The notes: a model not told the origin generated them from the letters alone. 15,965 bases of DNA from HGM04593 sp964512955 (GCA_964512955.1 CAZEKX010000045.1:1-15965); one strand, 5' to 3'; counted from the stretch's first letter, positions 1 through 7,281 are shown. Program-made: numbers and translations.

Positions 1-361
1 GAAATTGTCGGCACAGTCTGCAGCGATAGAGGAGGGTGTAGGTACCAAAGCCGACAGTGGTATAACAAAGAGTGAAAAGAAGAGCAAAAACGAAAAGCCG
101 GTTTTTAAAGTGCAAATTCTTACGTCATCTAAGAAACTAAGAGCAAACGATACACGTTTGAAAGGGGTAAAAGCCAATTACTACATAGAAAACGGGGTCT
201 ATAAATATACTTATGGAGAGAGTATCGACTACAATCATATTGTAAAAAAACGGAAAGAGATACAATCCAAATTCAAAGAGGCATTTATTGTTGCATTCAA
301 AGATGGCAAAAGAGTAGATACCACACGTGCTATAGAAGAATTCAAAAATAAGAAACGGTAG
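1..361 (+). CDS. C-terminal fragment of probable N-acetylmuramoyl-L-alanine amidase (5' end outside window)
   Basis: The reading frame is open to the left edge, so the gene is cut by the window and its start is not visible; the TAG stop is at 359-361. About 35 polar, Lys/Glu/Ser-rich residues form a linker. They are followed by a compact domain that begins KPVFKVQILTSS, continues through YKYTYGES, and ends with an EAFIVAF segment. I recognise this as the SPOR-like tail found at the C-terminus of Bacteroidales amidases, which cleave the amide bond between MurNAc and L-Ala in peptidoglycan. The catalytic zinc domain lies outside the window, so the enzyme name rests on the tail alone. The next gene, a PorT-family barrel, starts 58 nt later on the same strand, an arrangement I recall as common in Bacteroidales. 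It could instead be another cell-envelope protein with the same repeat domain. Confidence 0.6.
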   Translation, partial: KLSAQSAAIEEGVGTKADSGITKSEKKSKNEKPVFKVQILTSSKKLRANDTRLKGVKANYYIENGVYKYTYGESIDYNHIVKKRKEIQSKFKEAFIVAFKDGKRVDTTRAIEEFKNKKR

Positions 362-375
362 TTAGTGGTTTTTTG

Positions 376-401
376 TACTGTTTGACAATAACTAAACAGT
401 A
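376..401 (+). other. Inverted repeat between the amidase and porT-like genes (weak terminator or operator)
   Basis: TACTGTTT (376-383) pairs with AAACAGTA (394-401), giving an 8-bp stem with a 10-nt loop. It begins 14 nt after the amidase stop. Only TTTGCGTTATT follows, so the U-tract is poor. It could be a leaky terminator or a protein-binding site ahead of the next gene. No convincing promoter was found in the gap. Confidence 0.35.
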
Positions 402-419
402 TTTGCGTTATTATATTCG

Positions 420-1121
420 ATGAGAAGAATTTTGTATATATTGCTACTTCTTTGCCCATATATAACACTCGTGGCACAAGAACGTAAACTGCAGAATAAA
501 CCTTATATCGACTACCGTAGGTTGCATTATGGTTTTTTTGTAGGTATACATATGCAGGACCTTGAAATAGCAAATAATGGATTTGTTACCGAAAATGGTG
601 AACAGTGGTATGCCGATGTAAATGCTTATAGTCCGGGTTTTAGTGTAGGTGTTCTTGCCGACTTGCGTATAAACAGTTATTTGTCGGTACGTGCCGTACC
701 TTCTTTGCTTTTTGGCGATAAAAAGGTGCTTTTTCGTGAACTCAAAAGTGGTAATACTGAACGACAACAGATAAAATCAACATATCTCTCCTTGCCGTTA
801 GAGGCTAAAATTACAGCAGAACGTTTCAATAACTATCGACCGTACGTTATTACCGGAATAAATCCTATGATTGACTTGACGGTAAAAAAACAGAAACAAC
901 TATTGGTTAAAAAATTCGATTGTATGTTTGAGGTTGGTTTGGGATGCGACTTCTATCTTCCATTCTTTAAACTTAATCCGGAACTTAAATTTTGTTTCAG
1001 TATCCTCGATGTGCTCGAAAAGAACCGTAACGATTTGCTCGATGAAAATTACTTGAAATTCACCCGGTCGGTTGATAAGGCTGTTGCCAAAATGATAGTT
1101 TTATCGTTCTATTTCGAATAA
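420..1121 (+). CDS. PorT-family outer-membrane beta-barrel protein
   Basis: The 233-residue protein starts with a clear signal peptide (MRRILYILLLLCPYITLVAQ, cleavage probably after residue 19 or 20). The mature part opens with a YIDYRRLHYGFFVG segment that I recognise as typical of the PorT family. It then shows alternating hydrophobic/polar strands (LSVRAVPSLLFG, TYLSLPLEAKI, FEVGLGCDFYL) and ends in an aromatic strand (IVLSFYFE), as expected for an 8-stranded outer-membrane barrel. PorT was described in Porphyromonas in connection with type IX secretion, but related proteins occur in Bacteroidales generally. I therefore infer an outer-membrane location and do not assign a secretion role. 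The ATG at 420 is the only good start with a signal peptide. It lies 58 nt after the amidase and may be cotranscribed with it. Confidence 0.7.
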   Translation: MRRILYILLLLCPYITLVAQERKLQNKPYIDYRRLHYGFFVGIHMQDLEIANNGFVTENGEQWYADVNAYSPGFSVGVLADLRINSYLSVRAVPSLLFGDKKVLFRELKSGNTERQQIKSTYLSLPLEAKITAERFNNYRPYVITGINPMIDLTVKKQKQLLVKKFDCMFEVGLGCDFYLPFFKLNPELKFCFSILDVLEKNRNDLLDENYLKFTRSVDKAVAKMIVLSFYFE

Positions 1122-1145
1122 AAAGACAAATTTATCACTGTTTTA

Positions 1146-1176
1146 TTTGCATAATTTGAATATGTGCCTATCTTTG
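1146..1176 (+). promoter_or_regulatory. Bacteroidetes-type promoter of the trpB2 unit
   Basis: TTTG (1146-1149) and TATCTTTG (1169-1176) are separated by 19 nt. This matches the known Bacteroidetes primary sigma consensus of TTTG at -33 and TAnnTTTG at -7. Transcription should begin near 1181-1184, giving a leader of about 195 nt before trpB2. The site lies just after the PorT-family gene and no other gene intervenes. Confidence 0.7.
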
Positions 1177-1228
1177 CAACCGTAAAGAGTGGTATGAAAG
1201 CCGGTTTTCTTTAAAAAAGCGAGAGAGA

Positions 1229-1282
1229 ATGAATAATTTATTGAATAACTTGTGGTGGCGATGCTCAGAATTAAGTTCGTGA
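1229..1282 (+). CDS. trpL: Putative trp leader peptide with tandem Trp codons
   Basis: A short open frame encodes MNNLLNNLWWRCSELSS (17 residues, TGA stop at 1280-1282). Two consecutive TGG codons lie at 1253-1258. Trp is the rarest amino acid in most proteins, so two adjacent Trp codons in a 17-codon frame upstream of a tryptophan synthase gene are unlikely by chance. The ATG follows a purine-rich stretch (AAAAAAGCGAGAGAGA, 1213-1228) suitable for initiation. The frame lies between the promoter and an intrinsic terminator. Its stop codon sits within the RNA segment that can form either of two competing structures. I infer a regulatory peptide whose translation senses charged tRNA-Trp. The peptide itself probably has no other function. 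Confidence 0.8.
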   Translation: MNNLLNNLWWRCSELSS

Positions 1283-1318
1283 GCCGTTGTTCTGTGTGTG
1301 TTCAATAATAATATGTAC

Positions 1319-1349
1319 AGGGATTGTCTCACGAGGCAATCCCTTTTTT
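1319..1349 (+). terminator. Intrinsic terminator of the trp attenuator
   Basis: GGGATTGTCT (1320-1329) pairs with AGGCAATCCC (1334-1343) around a CACG loop. This is a 10-bp stem with one G-U pair, extended by A1319-U1344. Six T residues (1344-1349) follow directly. It lies 28 nt upstream of the trpB2 start and well downstream of the promoter, so it acts inside the leader rather than at the end of a gene. Confidence 0.85.
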
Positions 1350-1377
1350 GATAATAATATCTTAAAATATAAATGCT

Positions 1378-2727
1378 ATGAAGCAGAAACGCTATTTCCT
1401 GTCCGAGAGTGAGTTGCCTAAGCAATGGTATAACCTATTGGCCGATATGCCAAACAAACCGCAACCCATGTTGAGTGCAAAGACAAAAGAACCAATAACA
1501 GTCGATGAACTGTCAAAACTTATATCGCGCGAGGCTGCACGTCAGGAACTGAATACGACCGACCGTTGGATAGATATTCCGGAACCGGTCCTAGAGATGT
1601 ATCGTTACTATCGTTCAACTCCCTTAGTGCGTGCCTATGGTCTTGAAGAGGCTCTTGGAACTCCTGCACACATATATTTCAAGAATGAGAGTGTAAGTCC
1701 GGTAGGTTCGCACAAATTGAATTCTGCTTTGCCACAGGCGTATTACTGCAAACAAGAGGGCGCTACAAATATAACAACAGAGACTGGTGCCGGACAGTGG
1801 GGTACCGCTTTGTCATATGCCTCAAAAGTCTTTGGGCTTGAATGTGCGGTATATCAGGTTAAAATCAGTTATAATCAAAAACCATATCGTCGTAGCGTAA
1901 TGCAGGCATTTGGTGCACAGGTAACACCCTCTCCATCTATGTCCACCCGTGCGGGAAAGGATATACTTACACTCTATCCCAATCACCAAGGTTCTCTTGG
2001 TACTGCAATATCCGAGGCTGTGGAGTTGGCTCTTACTACCCCTAACTGTAAATATGCTTTAGGTTCTGTTATGGGACATGTAAGTCTGCACCAAACAATA
2101 ATAGGTCTCGAGGCTGAACTGCAAATGCAAAAGGCAGGGGAGTACCCCGATGTTGTAATAGGTTGTTTTGGTGGTGGCTCGAATTTCTCGGGAATAGCAT
2201 TCCCTTTTATGCGTCATAACATTTTCGATGGTAAAAAGACGCGCTTTGTTGCGGCAGAACCGGAATCATGCCCAAAACTGACACGTGGTAGGTTCTGCTA
2301 CGACTTTGCCGATGAGAGTGGATATACTCCACTTATGCCAATGTTCTCTTTAGGACATAAATTCTGCCCGGCAAATATTCATGCAGGCGGTTTGCGCTAT
2401 CATGGTGCAGGAGTAATTATCTCACAATTGCTTAAAGATGGTCTTATGGAGGCTGTCGATATGAGTCAACTTAAGACTTTTGAGGCAGGTCTTCTCTTTG
2501 CTAAGAGCGAAGGTATAATACCAGCTCCGGAATCGTGCCATGCAATTGCAGCCGCAATAGATGAAGCCAATCGTTGCAAAGAGAGTGGGGAGTCAAAAGT
2601 CATTCTTTTCAATTTGTCGGGACATGGTCTCATGGATATGGCAGCATACGATCAATATCTCTCCGGCAGTCTCACTAACTATTCCATAAGTGATGAAGAT
2701 ATAACAAAGAATATTCAGACACTATAA
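1378..2727 (+). CDS. trpB: Tryptophan synthase beta chain, TrpB2 type (PLP enzyme)
   Basis: The enzyme joins L-serine and indole to give L-tryptophan, using pyridoxal phosphate, in the cytoplasm. The 449-residue length, with an N-terminal extension relative to the roughly 400-residue TrpB1, is typical of the TrpB2 group. Visible motifs are SPVGSHKLN with the PLP-binding Lys113, ETGAGQWG (135-142) with the catalytic Glu135 (TrpB1 usually has QHG here), the phosphate-binding GGGSN loop (265-269), and a C-terminal LSGHG segment. No trpA or other trp gene is adjacent, so it is stand-alone here. TrpB2 proteins generally do not depend on TrpA activation in the way TrpB1 does and may salvage free indole. 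It is preceded by a Trp attenuator, which supports a true tryptophan-forming role. An esterase gene follows after 7 nt and is probably cotranscribed. Confidence 0.93.
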   Translation: MKQKRYFLSESELPKQWYNLLADMPNKPQPMLSAKTKEPITVDELSKLISREAARQELNTTDRWIDIPEPVLEMYRYYRSTPLVRAYGLEEALGTPAHIYFKNESVSPVGSHKLNSALPQAYYCKQEGATNITTETGAGQWGTALSYASKVFGLECAVYQVKISYNQKPYRRSVMQAFGAQVTPSPSMSTRAGKDILTLYPNHQGSLGTAISEAVELALTTPNCKYALGSVMGHVSLHQTIIGLEAELQMQKAGEYPDVVIGCFGGGSNFSGIAFPFMRHNIFDGKKTRFVAAEPESCPKLTRGRFCYDFADESGYTPLMPMFSLGHKFCPANIHAGGLRYHGAGVIISQLLKDGLMEAVDMSQLKTFEAGLLFAKSEGIIPAPESCHAIAAAIDEANRCKESGESKVILFNLSGHGLMDMAAYDQYLSGSLTNYSISDEDITKNIQTL

Positions 2728-2734
2728 TTATCTT

Positions 2735-3340
2735 ATGGAATACAGAAAAATAATGTATGTTCATGGGTTTGCATCATCTGGCAGTTCAGGGACTGTTATG
2801 GCATTGCGTCGCTATCTGCCGCAATGGCGTGTTGTTGCTCCCGACCTGCCGATAAATCCGTTCGAAGCAATGGAGTTACTGCATGACACTATAGAGAAAG
2901 AGTCGCCCGAACTCATAATAGGAACCTCTATGGGTGGTATGTTCACTCAGCAGTTGTGGGGACATCGTCGTATAGTGGTCAATCCCTCTTTTGAAATGTC
3001 GCGCTCACTTCTTTTTGGAAAAATGGGACGTAATAAATTTATGTCTAAACGAAGGGATGGGGCTACAGAGTTTAAGGTCGATAAAAATATTGTCGAACAG
3101 TTTAAACTTATGGAGAAAACTCAGTTCAATGGCATAAATGACAATGAGAGGGAATTGGTTGTGGGATTGTTTGGAGATAAAGACCCTATAGTACACTTCC
3201 AACCATTGATGGCAAAATTGTATGGTGAAGAGCGATGCCGTTGGTTCCATGGAGAGCATCGTTTGAACGACGAAATAGTAAAAAATACCTTGCTGCCACT
3301 CATCGACGAAATGATGGGAAAAGATAGTGTTACAGGATAA
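2735..3340 (+). CDS. YqiA-like alpha/beta-hydrolase esterase
   Basis: This 201-residue cytoplasmic protein has the alpha/beta-hydrolase layout of the small YqiA/YcfP (UPF0227) esterases: an oxyanion-region HGFASS (10-15), the nucleophile elbow GTSMGG with Ser65, GDKD (147-150) supplying the probable acid (Asp148 or Asp150), and GEHRL with His175. There is no signal peptide. YqiA of E. coli hydrolyses short acyl esters in vitro, but its physiological substrate is not settled, so only esterase/thioesterase-type chemistry is inferred. The gene starts 7 nt after trpB2 and should share its transcript and hence its Trp attenuator. No metabolic link to tryptophan is evident from the sequence. No clear terminator hairpin follows. 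Confidence 0.8.
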   Translation: MEYRKIMYVHGFASSGSSGTVMALRRYLPQWRVVAPDLPINPFEAMELLHDTIEKESPELIIGTSMGGMFTQQLWGHRRIVVNPSFEMSRSLLFGKMGRNKFMSKRRDGATEFKVDKNIVEQFKLMEKTQFNGINDNERELVVGLFGDKDPIVHFQPLMAKLYGEERCRWFHGEHRLNDEIVKNTLLPLIDEMMGKDSVTG

Positions 3341-3353
3341 TTAGTGAATTATA

Positions 3354-3383
3354 TATGCCTTTTCAAAAAAAATACTATCTTTG
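3354..3383 (+). promoter_or_regulatory. Probable promoter of the fusion enzyme-TonB receptor operon
   Basis: TATCTTTG (3376-3383) matches the Bacteroidetes -7 box exactly. At the expected 18-19 nt upstream there is only a degenerate TATG (3354-3357) in place of TTTG. The site lies 49 nt before the next ATG, in a 92-nt intergenic gap. Confidence 0.55.
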
Positions 3384-3432
3384 CACTCAAAGATAACTCT
3401 ACGGCATATTAAGAATCAAATTCATTGAAAAT

Positions 3433-4569
3433 ATGAGTAAAAAAGTTTTTGTTTCGGGATGTTACGATATGTTGCACTCAGGACATGTTGCTTTCTTTGA
3501 GGAGGCATCACGTCATGGCGAACTATATGTGGGTATAGGCTCCGATAAAACAATCCATGAATTGAAAGATCGCAAAACCATTAATACCGAACGCGAGCGT
3601 TTATACATGGTAAAATCTATACGTTATGTTAAAGATGCGTTTGTGAACTCGGGTAGTGGTATCATGGATTTTGCCGAGGATGTAAAACGTTTGAAACCCG
3701 ACATTTTCTTTGTAAATACCGATGGTTATACCCCCGAAAAAAAACGTTTTTGCGAGGAGAATGGCATTGAACTGCTCGTCAGCAATAGAGTTCCGGCGGC
3801 AGGCTTACCACGCCGTTCTACCACAGCACTTCGACAAGAGTGTAAAATCCCCTATCGTATAGATTTGGCAGGTGGCTGGCTCGACCAGCCCTATGTAAAT
3901 AAATATGCAAAGGGTCCGGTTTTGACAATAAGCATAGAGCCCGATTACGAATTCAATAACCGTAGTGGTATGAGTACCTCGTCGCGTAAAGCGGCTGTAG
4001 AGATGTGGCAAGTTGATATTCCCGAAGGCGACAGAGAGACTCTAGCAAGAATGCTCTTCTGTTTTGAGAATCCTCCCGGAACTGAATATGTCAGTGGTTC
4101 GCAAGATGCTATAGGTATTGTAATGCCGGGACTTAATCGTCTCGACTATGAAAACAACTATTGGCCGGTGAACATAGAGAGTGTTCTCGATTCCGATATT
4201 CTCGATTTCATAGAGCAGAATTTGTGGCTTATTCCTCTATCTCCACGTCGTGGTGATTACGATGTTCTTGCCGACACCGAAATAGACGAGGTGGGCGCAC
4301 GTCGTTTGGCAGAGGCTTCCGACAGGTGTTGGAATGCGGTACTCAATAAAGATATCGATGCTTGGGGTAGAGCAACAACCGACTCTTTCCATGCTCAGAT
4401 AGCAATGTTCCCCAATATGGCTCCTGGTTATGTCCTCGATGCGGTTAAGGAACATATCGATAACGTGAAAGGTATAAAAATATCCGGAGCAGGCGGTGGA
4501 GGCTATCTTGTCATCGTGAACGATAAACCGGTAGAGAATTCTATCCAAATACGTATAAGACGTAAATAA
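3433..4569 (+). CDS. Bifunctional nucleotidylyltransferase-GHMP sugar kinase fusion
   Basis: Residues 1-135 form a cytidylyltransferase-like domain: VSGCYDMLHSGH (7-18) carries the HxGH nucleotide-binding signature, and RRSTTALR (127-134) corresponds to the (I/R)SST-type C-terminal motif. Residues 138-378 form a GHMP-kinase-like domain: the substrate-end motif PYRIDLAGGWLDQP (140-153) and the C-terminal KISGAGGGGYL (349-359). Kinase motif 2, normally PxxxGLGSS, is altered to PPGTEYVSGSQDAIG (214-228). The domain is about 240 residues, short for a GHMP kinase. The architecture suggests that a sugar or sugar acid is phosphorylated and then activated as an NDP derivative, analogous in logic to HldE or Fkp. 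The altered motif 2 makes kinase activity uncertain. The substrate cannot be named. No signal peptide, so cytoplasmic. A TonB-dependent receptor gene begins 9 nt later in the same frame. Confidence 0.75.
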   Translation: MSKKVFVSGCYDMLHSGHVAFFEEASRHGELYVGIGSDKTIHELKDRKTINTERERLYMVKSIRYVKDAFVNSGSGIMDFAEDVKRLKPDIFFVNTDGYTPEKKRFCEENGIELLVSNRVPAAGLPRRSTTALRQECKIPYRIDLAGGWLDQPYVNKYAKGPVLTISIEPDYEFNNRSGMSTSSRKAAVEMWQVDIPEGDRETLARMLFCFENPPGTEYVSGSQDAIGIVMPGLNRLDYENNYWPVNIESVLDSDILDFIEQNLWLIPLSPRRGDYDVLADTEIDEVGARRLAEASDRCWNAVLNKDIDAWGRATTDSFHAQIAMFPNMAPGYVLDAVKEHIDNVKGIKISGAGGGGYLVIVNDKPVENSIQIRIRRK

Positions 4570-4578
4570 TTACAGCCT

Positions 4579-6783
4579 GTGAACTATATCGTTGCATTAC
4601 TATATCTGCTTTTGCCTTTTACAGAAGAACCATTGGATTCTGTTGTATTGCAGGGTGTAGATATAGTTGCTTCGGTAAAGACATCCGATGTGGAAAAAGG
4701 TGCCTATTCATCCTCACATTTCGGGAGAGTGGAACTGGAGAACCGCCATATTACCTCAGTAAAAGAGTTGTCGGCATTTGCACCAAACTTCTATCAACCC
4801 GATTACGGTTCACGCATGACCTCCTCGATATATGTTCGTGGGTTTGGTTCGCGTATCGACCAGCCTGTTGTGGGCATGAATATCGACCAACAACCGGTTC
4901 TCAATAAGAATAATTACGATTCCGACCTGTTCGATATTGCAAGTGTTCAGATTGTTCGCGGCGCGCAAAGCACTCTTTTTGGTCGTAATACATCGGGTGG
5001 AGTAATAAACATACAAACTTTGTCGCCTTTAGTTTTTCAAGGCAAGCGTCTTACACTGGAGTATGGTAATGAAAACACAATCCGTCTAAAGGCTTCTCAC
5101 TATGCTGCGCCAAGCAAACGCTTTGGTTGGTCGGCAAGTATATATTGCGGTCATACCGACGGTTTTTTTATGAATCAAGAACGTGGAGAGAGGTGTGACG
5201 AAAGCAATAATGTTTCAACTCGTCTGCGTTTTCAATACATACCGTCTTCTGCGTGGAGTATTGACAACACTCTTACAATTGGCTTTGTCGATGAGGGAGG
5301 CTATGCCTATCGTGCCTATAATCCTCAAACCGGAACACTTGCTCCTGTTGCCTACAACGACGCATGTACGTACCAACGTTTCAATATATCCGACGGATTG
5401 GTGGTAAAGCGTTTCTTCGAAACTTTTGAGTTGTCTTCTGTTACGGGTTATAGTTTTTTGAATGATAGAATGGATATGGATAACGACTTCTTGCCGTTAG
5501 ACTACTTTTCGTTGGGACAGTATCAGAATGAACACTCTTTCTCTCAGGATTTTGCAATGAAATCCATAGATAATAAAGCCTTTAAATGGCTAAGCGGTAT
5601 GTCGGTATTTTATAAACATCTTAATCTCGATGCACCTGTTCTCTTTAAAAAATATGGTATAGATAATCTTATACTAAAAAATGCAAATGAGCATTTCTAT
5701 CATCCTAATGGCTACGATTTGCAGTTTCGCGATGCAACATTTCCTATTGAAGATAAATTTACTATTCCCACCTTTGGCGCGGCTCTTTATGGCAGAGTTG
5801 GATACACAATAGGTGCCTTTGAATTGGCAGCCGCTCTTCGTCTCGACTACGAATACTCTTTAATGGATTATAACAGTTATGCAAACATTCATTATAAATA
5901 TGAAATAAACAGCAATGAATTTAAATTATTGAATTCACGTTTCAACGGTTCTAAGGATATAGATGCTTTTGAATTGTTGCCACGCCTTTCTGTTACATAT
6001 AAAAACAGATTTGGAACCATATACACCTCTGTAAGCCGTGGGTTTAAAGCCGGCGGCTTTAACACCCAACTCTTTTCCGATATTTTGCAGAACAAGATAA
6101 CCGATGATATTATAGGCAACAGAAATAACGATGATGCATCGGCAACAGTTTATCATCCCGAAACAAATTGGACGTACGAGTTAGGAACACATCTGTCTCC
6201 ATTCAGTGATGACCGCTTGAATATATCGGCAACACTCTTCTTTATCGATTGCCACGACCAGCAACTTACGGTCTTTCCTAAAGGAATGTCTACCGGACGC
6301 ATGATGTCCAATGCCGGCAGGTCGCATAGTTATGGTGGTGAGGTGGAGATTACATACAACGTAGGGCATGTTATTCTAAAAGGTGGTTATGGTTATGCTC
6401 ATGCAACCTTTAAAGAGTATATAAGTGGCAACGACAACTACTCGGGTAATTATCTTCCCTTTGCTCCACGCGAAACAATGTCGGTAAATGTTGCCTATAA
6501 TATTCCTGTGTCACGTAGTATTGCCAATTTCCTAATCCTTAATATAGGATGGAACGGGGTAGGGCGCATATATTGGAACGAGTCAAACACGCTAAAGCAA
6601 TCGTTTTATGGATTATGGAACGCCTCGTTAGTGTGGGAAAAAGGATATTTTGGAGCATCGGTTTGGGGAAAGAATCTGCTTGATGAGGAATATAATACAT
6701 TCTACTTTAAATCGATAGGAAATAACTTTTTTGCACAAGGCAAACCATTGCAGTTTGGACTTTCATTACATGTAAATTTATAA
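4579..6783 (+). CDS. TonB-dependent outer-membrane receptor
   Basis: This 734-residue receptor should import a ligand across the outer membrane using TonB energy. A plug domain occupies about residues 40-150, with the typical IYVRGFGSR (84-92) and VQIVRGAQSTLFGRNTSGGV (about 123-142) segments. A large beta-barrel follows and ends in QFGLSLHVNL. There is no SusC-type N-terminal carboxypeptidase-like repeat, so it resembles the simpler siderophore/vitamin-type receptors rather than SusC. The start must be GTG at 4579: the in-frame stop of the upstream gene is at 4567-4569 and no ATG occurs until far into the plug. The resulting signal peptide (MNYIVALLYLLLPF) is short and lacks the usual basic residues. 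It sits between the fusion enzyme (9-nt gap) and a lipoprotein (17-nt gap). The ligand is unknown. Confidence 0.85.
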   Translation: MNYIVALLYLLLPFTEEPLDSVVLQGVDIVASVKTSDVEKGAYSSSHFGRVELENRHITSVKELSAFAPNFYQPDYGSRMTSSIYVRGFGSRIDQPVVGMNIDQQPVLNKNNYDSDLFDIASVQIVRGAQSTLFGRNTSGGVINIQTLSPLVFQGKRLTLEYGNENTIRLKASHYAAPSKRFGWSASIYCGHTDGFFMNQERGERCDESNNVSTRLRFQYIPSSAWSIDNTLTIGFVDEGGYAYRAYNPQTGTLAPVAYNDACTYQRFNISDGLVVKRFFETFELSSVTGYSFLNDRMDMDNDFLPLDYFSLGQYQNEHSFSQDFAMKSIDNKAFKWLSGMSVFYKHLNLDAPVLFKKYGIDNLILKNANEHFYHPNGYDLQFRDATFPIEDKFTIPTFGAALYGRVGYTIGAFELAAALRLDYEYSLMDYNSYANIHYKYEINSNEFKLLNSRFNGSKDIDAFELLPRLSVTYKNRFGTIYTSVSRGFKAGGFNTQLFSDILQNKITDDIIGNRNNDDASATVYHPETNWTYELGTHLSPFSDDRLNISATLFFIDCHDQQLTVFPKGMSTGRMMSNAGRSHSYGGEVEITYNVGHVILKGGYGYAHATFKEYISGNDNYSGNYLPFAPRETMSVNVAYNIPVSRSIANFLILNIGWNGVGRIYWNESNTLKQSFYGLWNASLVWEKGYFGASVWGKNLLDEEYNTFYFKSIGNNFFAQGKPLQFGLSLHVNL

Positions 6784-6800
6784 ACTTTAAAAATAATAGT

Positions 6801-7265
6801 ATGAAAAAATTTATTTTATTACCGCTTTTGGCCGTTTTGTTTTTAATCCCCTCATGTTCAAACGATGACGATAAGACACCTCCTCCGGCAAGTACAAGTG
6901 CTATTGGAACTCTTGAGGTTCTTGCAGCCGGGGAAACCGATATCTTTGAATGTGAAAATGTAGAAACCGAGGCTGTCGTAAATGGTGAAAGAACTGCACT
7001 CGACCTATGTATCTACGGTGCAAAGTTCGCTCAAGCAATGCCAAGACCTGTTGATATTACGTTGCAGAATATTCCTTGTGTAGTAACAGAAGATGCCGTT
7101 GTTTTTGAGAATGACCGCGACATTGTTCCTCTTGTAGGTACACTCCCATCTCCTGGATTTACATTTACTAAAATAGAAGGTTCTATTGATAGAGAAGGTA
7201 ATATCTCTTTCAATGCCGAAATGACTCGTGGAACTTTCACATATAGTGGTATTGCAAATAATTAA
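6801..7265 (+). CDS. Surface-exposed lipoprotein, possibly calycin-like
   Basis: This 154-residue protein has a lipoprotein signal peptide with lipobox LIPSC, placing the lipidated cysteine at Cys19. The residues after it, SNDDDK, fit the acidic export signal that sends Bacteroidetes lipoproteins to the outer face of the outer membrane. The rest is rich in beta-strand-like segments (IGTLEVLAAG, VDITLQNIPC, GNISFNAEMTRGTFTYSG), compatible with the calycin-like barrel domain found in Bacteroides lipoproteins, but I cannot confirm that family by eye. It starts 17 nt after the TonB-dependent receptor and ends just before a strong terminator, so it is probably the last gene of that operon and may capture ligand for the receptor or cover it. 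Confidence 0.7.
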   Translation: MKKFILLPLLAVLFLIPSCSNDDDKTPPPASTSAIGTLEVLAAGETDIFECENVETEAVVNGERTALDLCIYGAKFAQAMPRPVDITLQNIPCVVTEDAVVFENDRDIVPLVGTLPSPGFTFTKIEGSIDREGNISFNAEMTRGTFTYSGIANN

Positions 7266-7281
7266 TTCTATTTCAGTATAG

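Larger units (their letters stand above)
1229..1349 (+). promoter_or_regulatory. Tryptophan transcription attenuator (leader peptide plus alternative hairpins)
   Basis: Four segments can be read directly. Segment 1 (1263-1270, GCTCAGAA) pairs with segment 2 (1276-1284, TTCGTGAGC) as an 8-bp stem with one bulged G at 1279 and a 5-nt loop. Segment 2 (TCGTGAG at 1277-1283, plus a U-G pair at 1276) is also fully complementary to segment 3 (CTCACGA, 1328-1334). Segment 3 and segment 4 form the terminator hairpin. A ribosome stalled on Trp codons 1253-1258 would cover segment 1, free segment 2 to pair with segment 3, and block termination. A ribosome reaching the stop at 1280-1282 covers segment 2 and allows the terminator. 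Without translation, 1:2 forms and termination is again favoured. This is the classical trp/his attenuation logic; the folding is by eye and untested. Confidence 0.8.

Noticed and set aside
1195..1211. Small AAAG/CTTT hairpin early in the trp leader
   Set aside because: The stem is only 4 bp and AT-rich, so it is unlikely to be stable or part of the attenuator.
1168..1425. 85-codon minus-strand frame across the trp leader
   Set aside because: It runs antisense through the promoter, attenuator and trpB2 start, resembles no known protein, and is explained by the leader structure on the plus strand.
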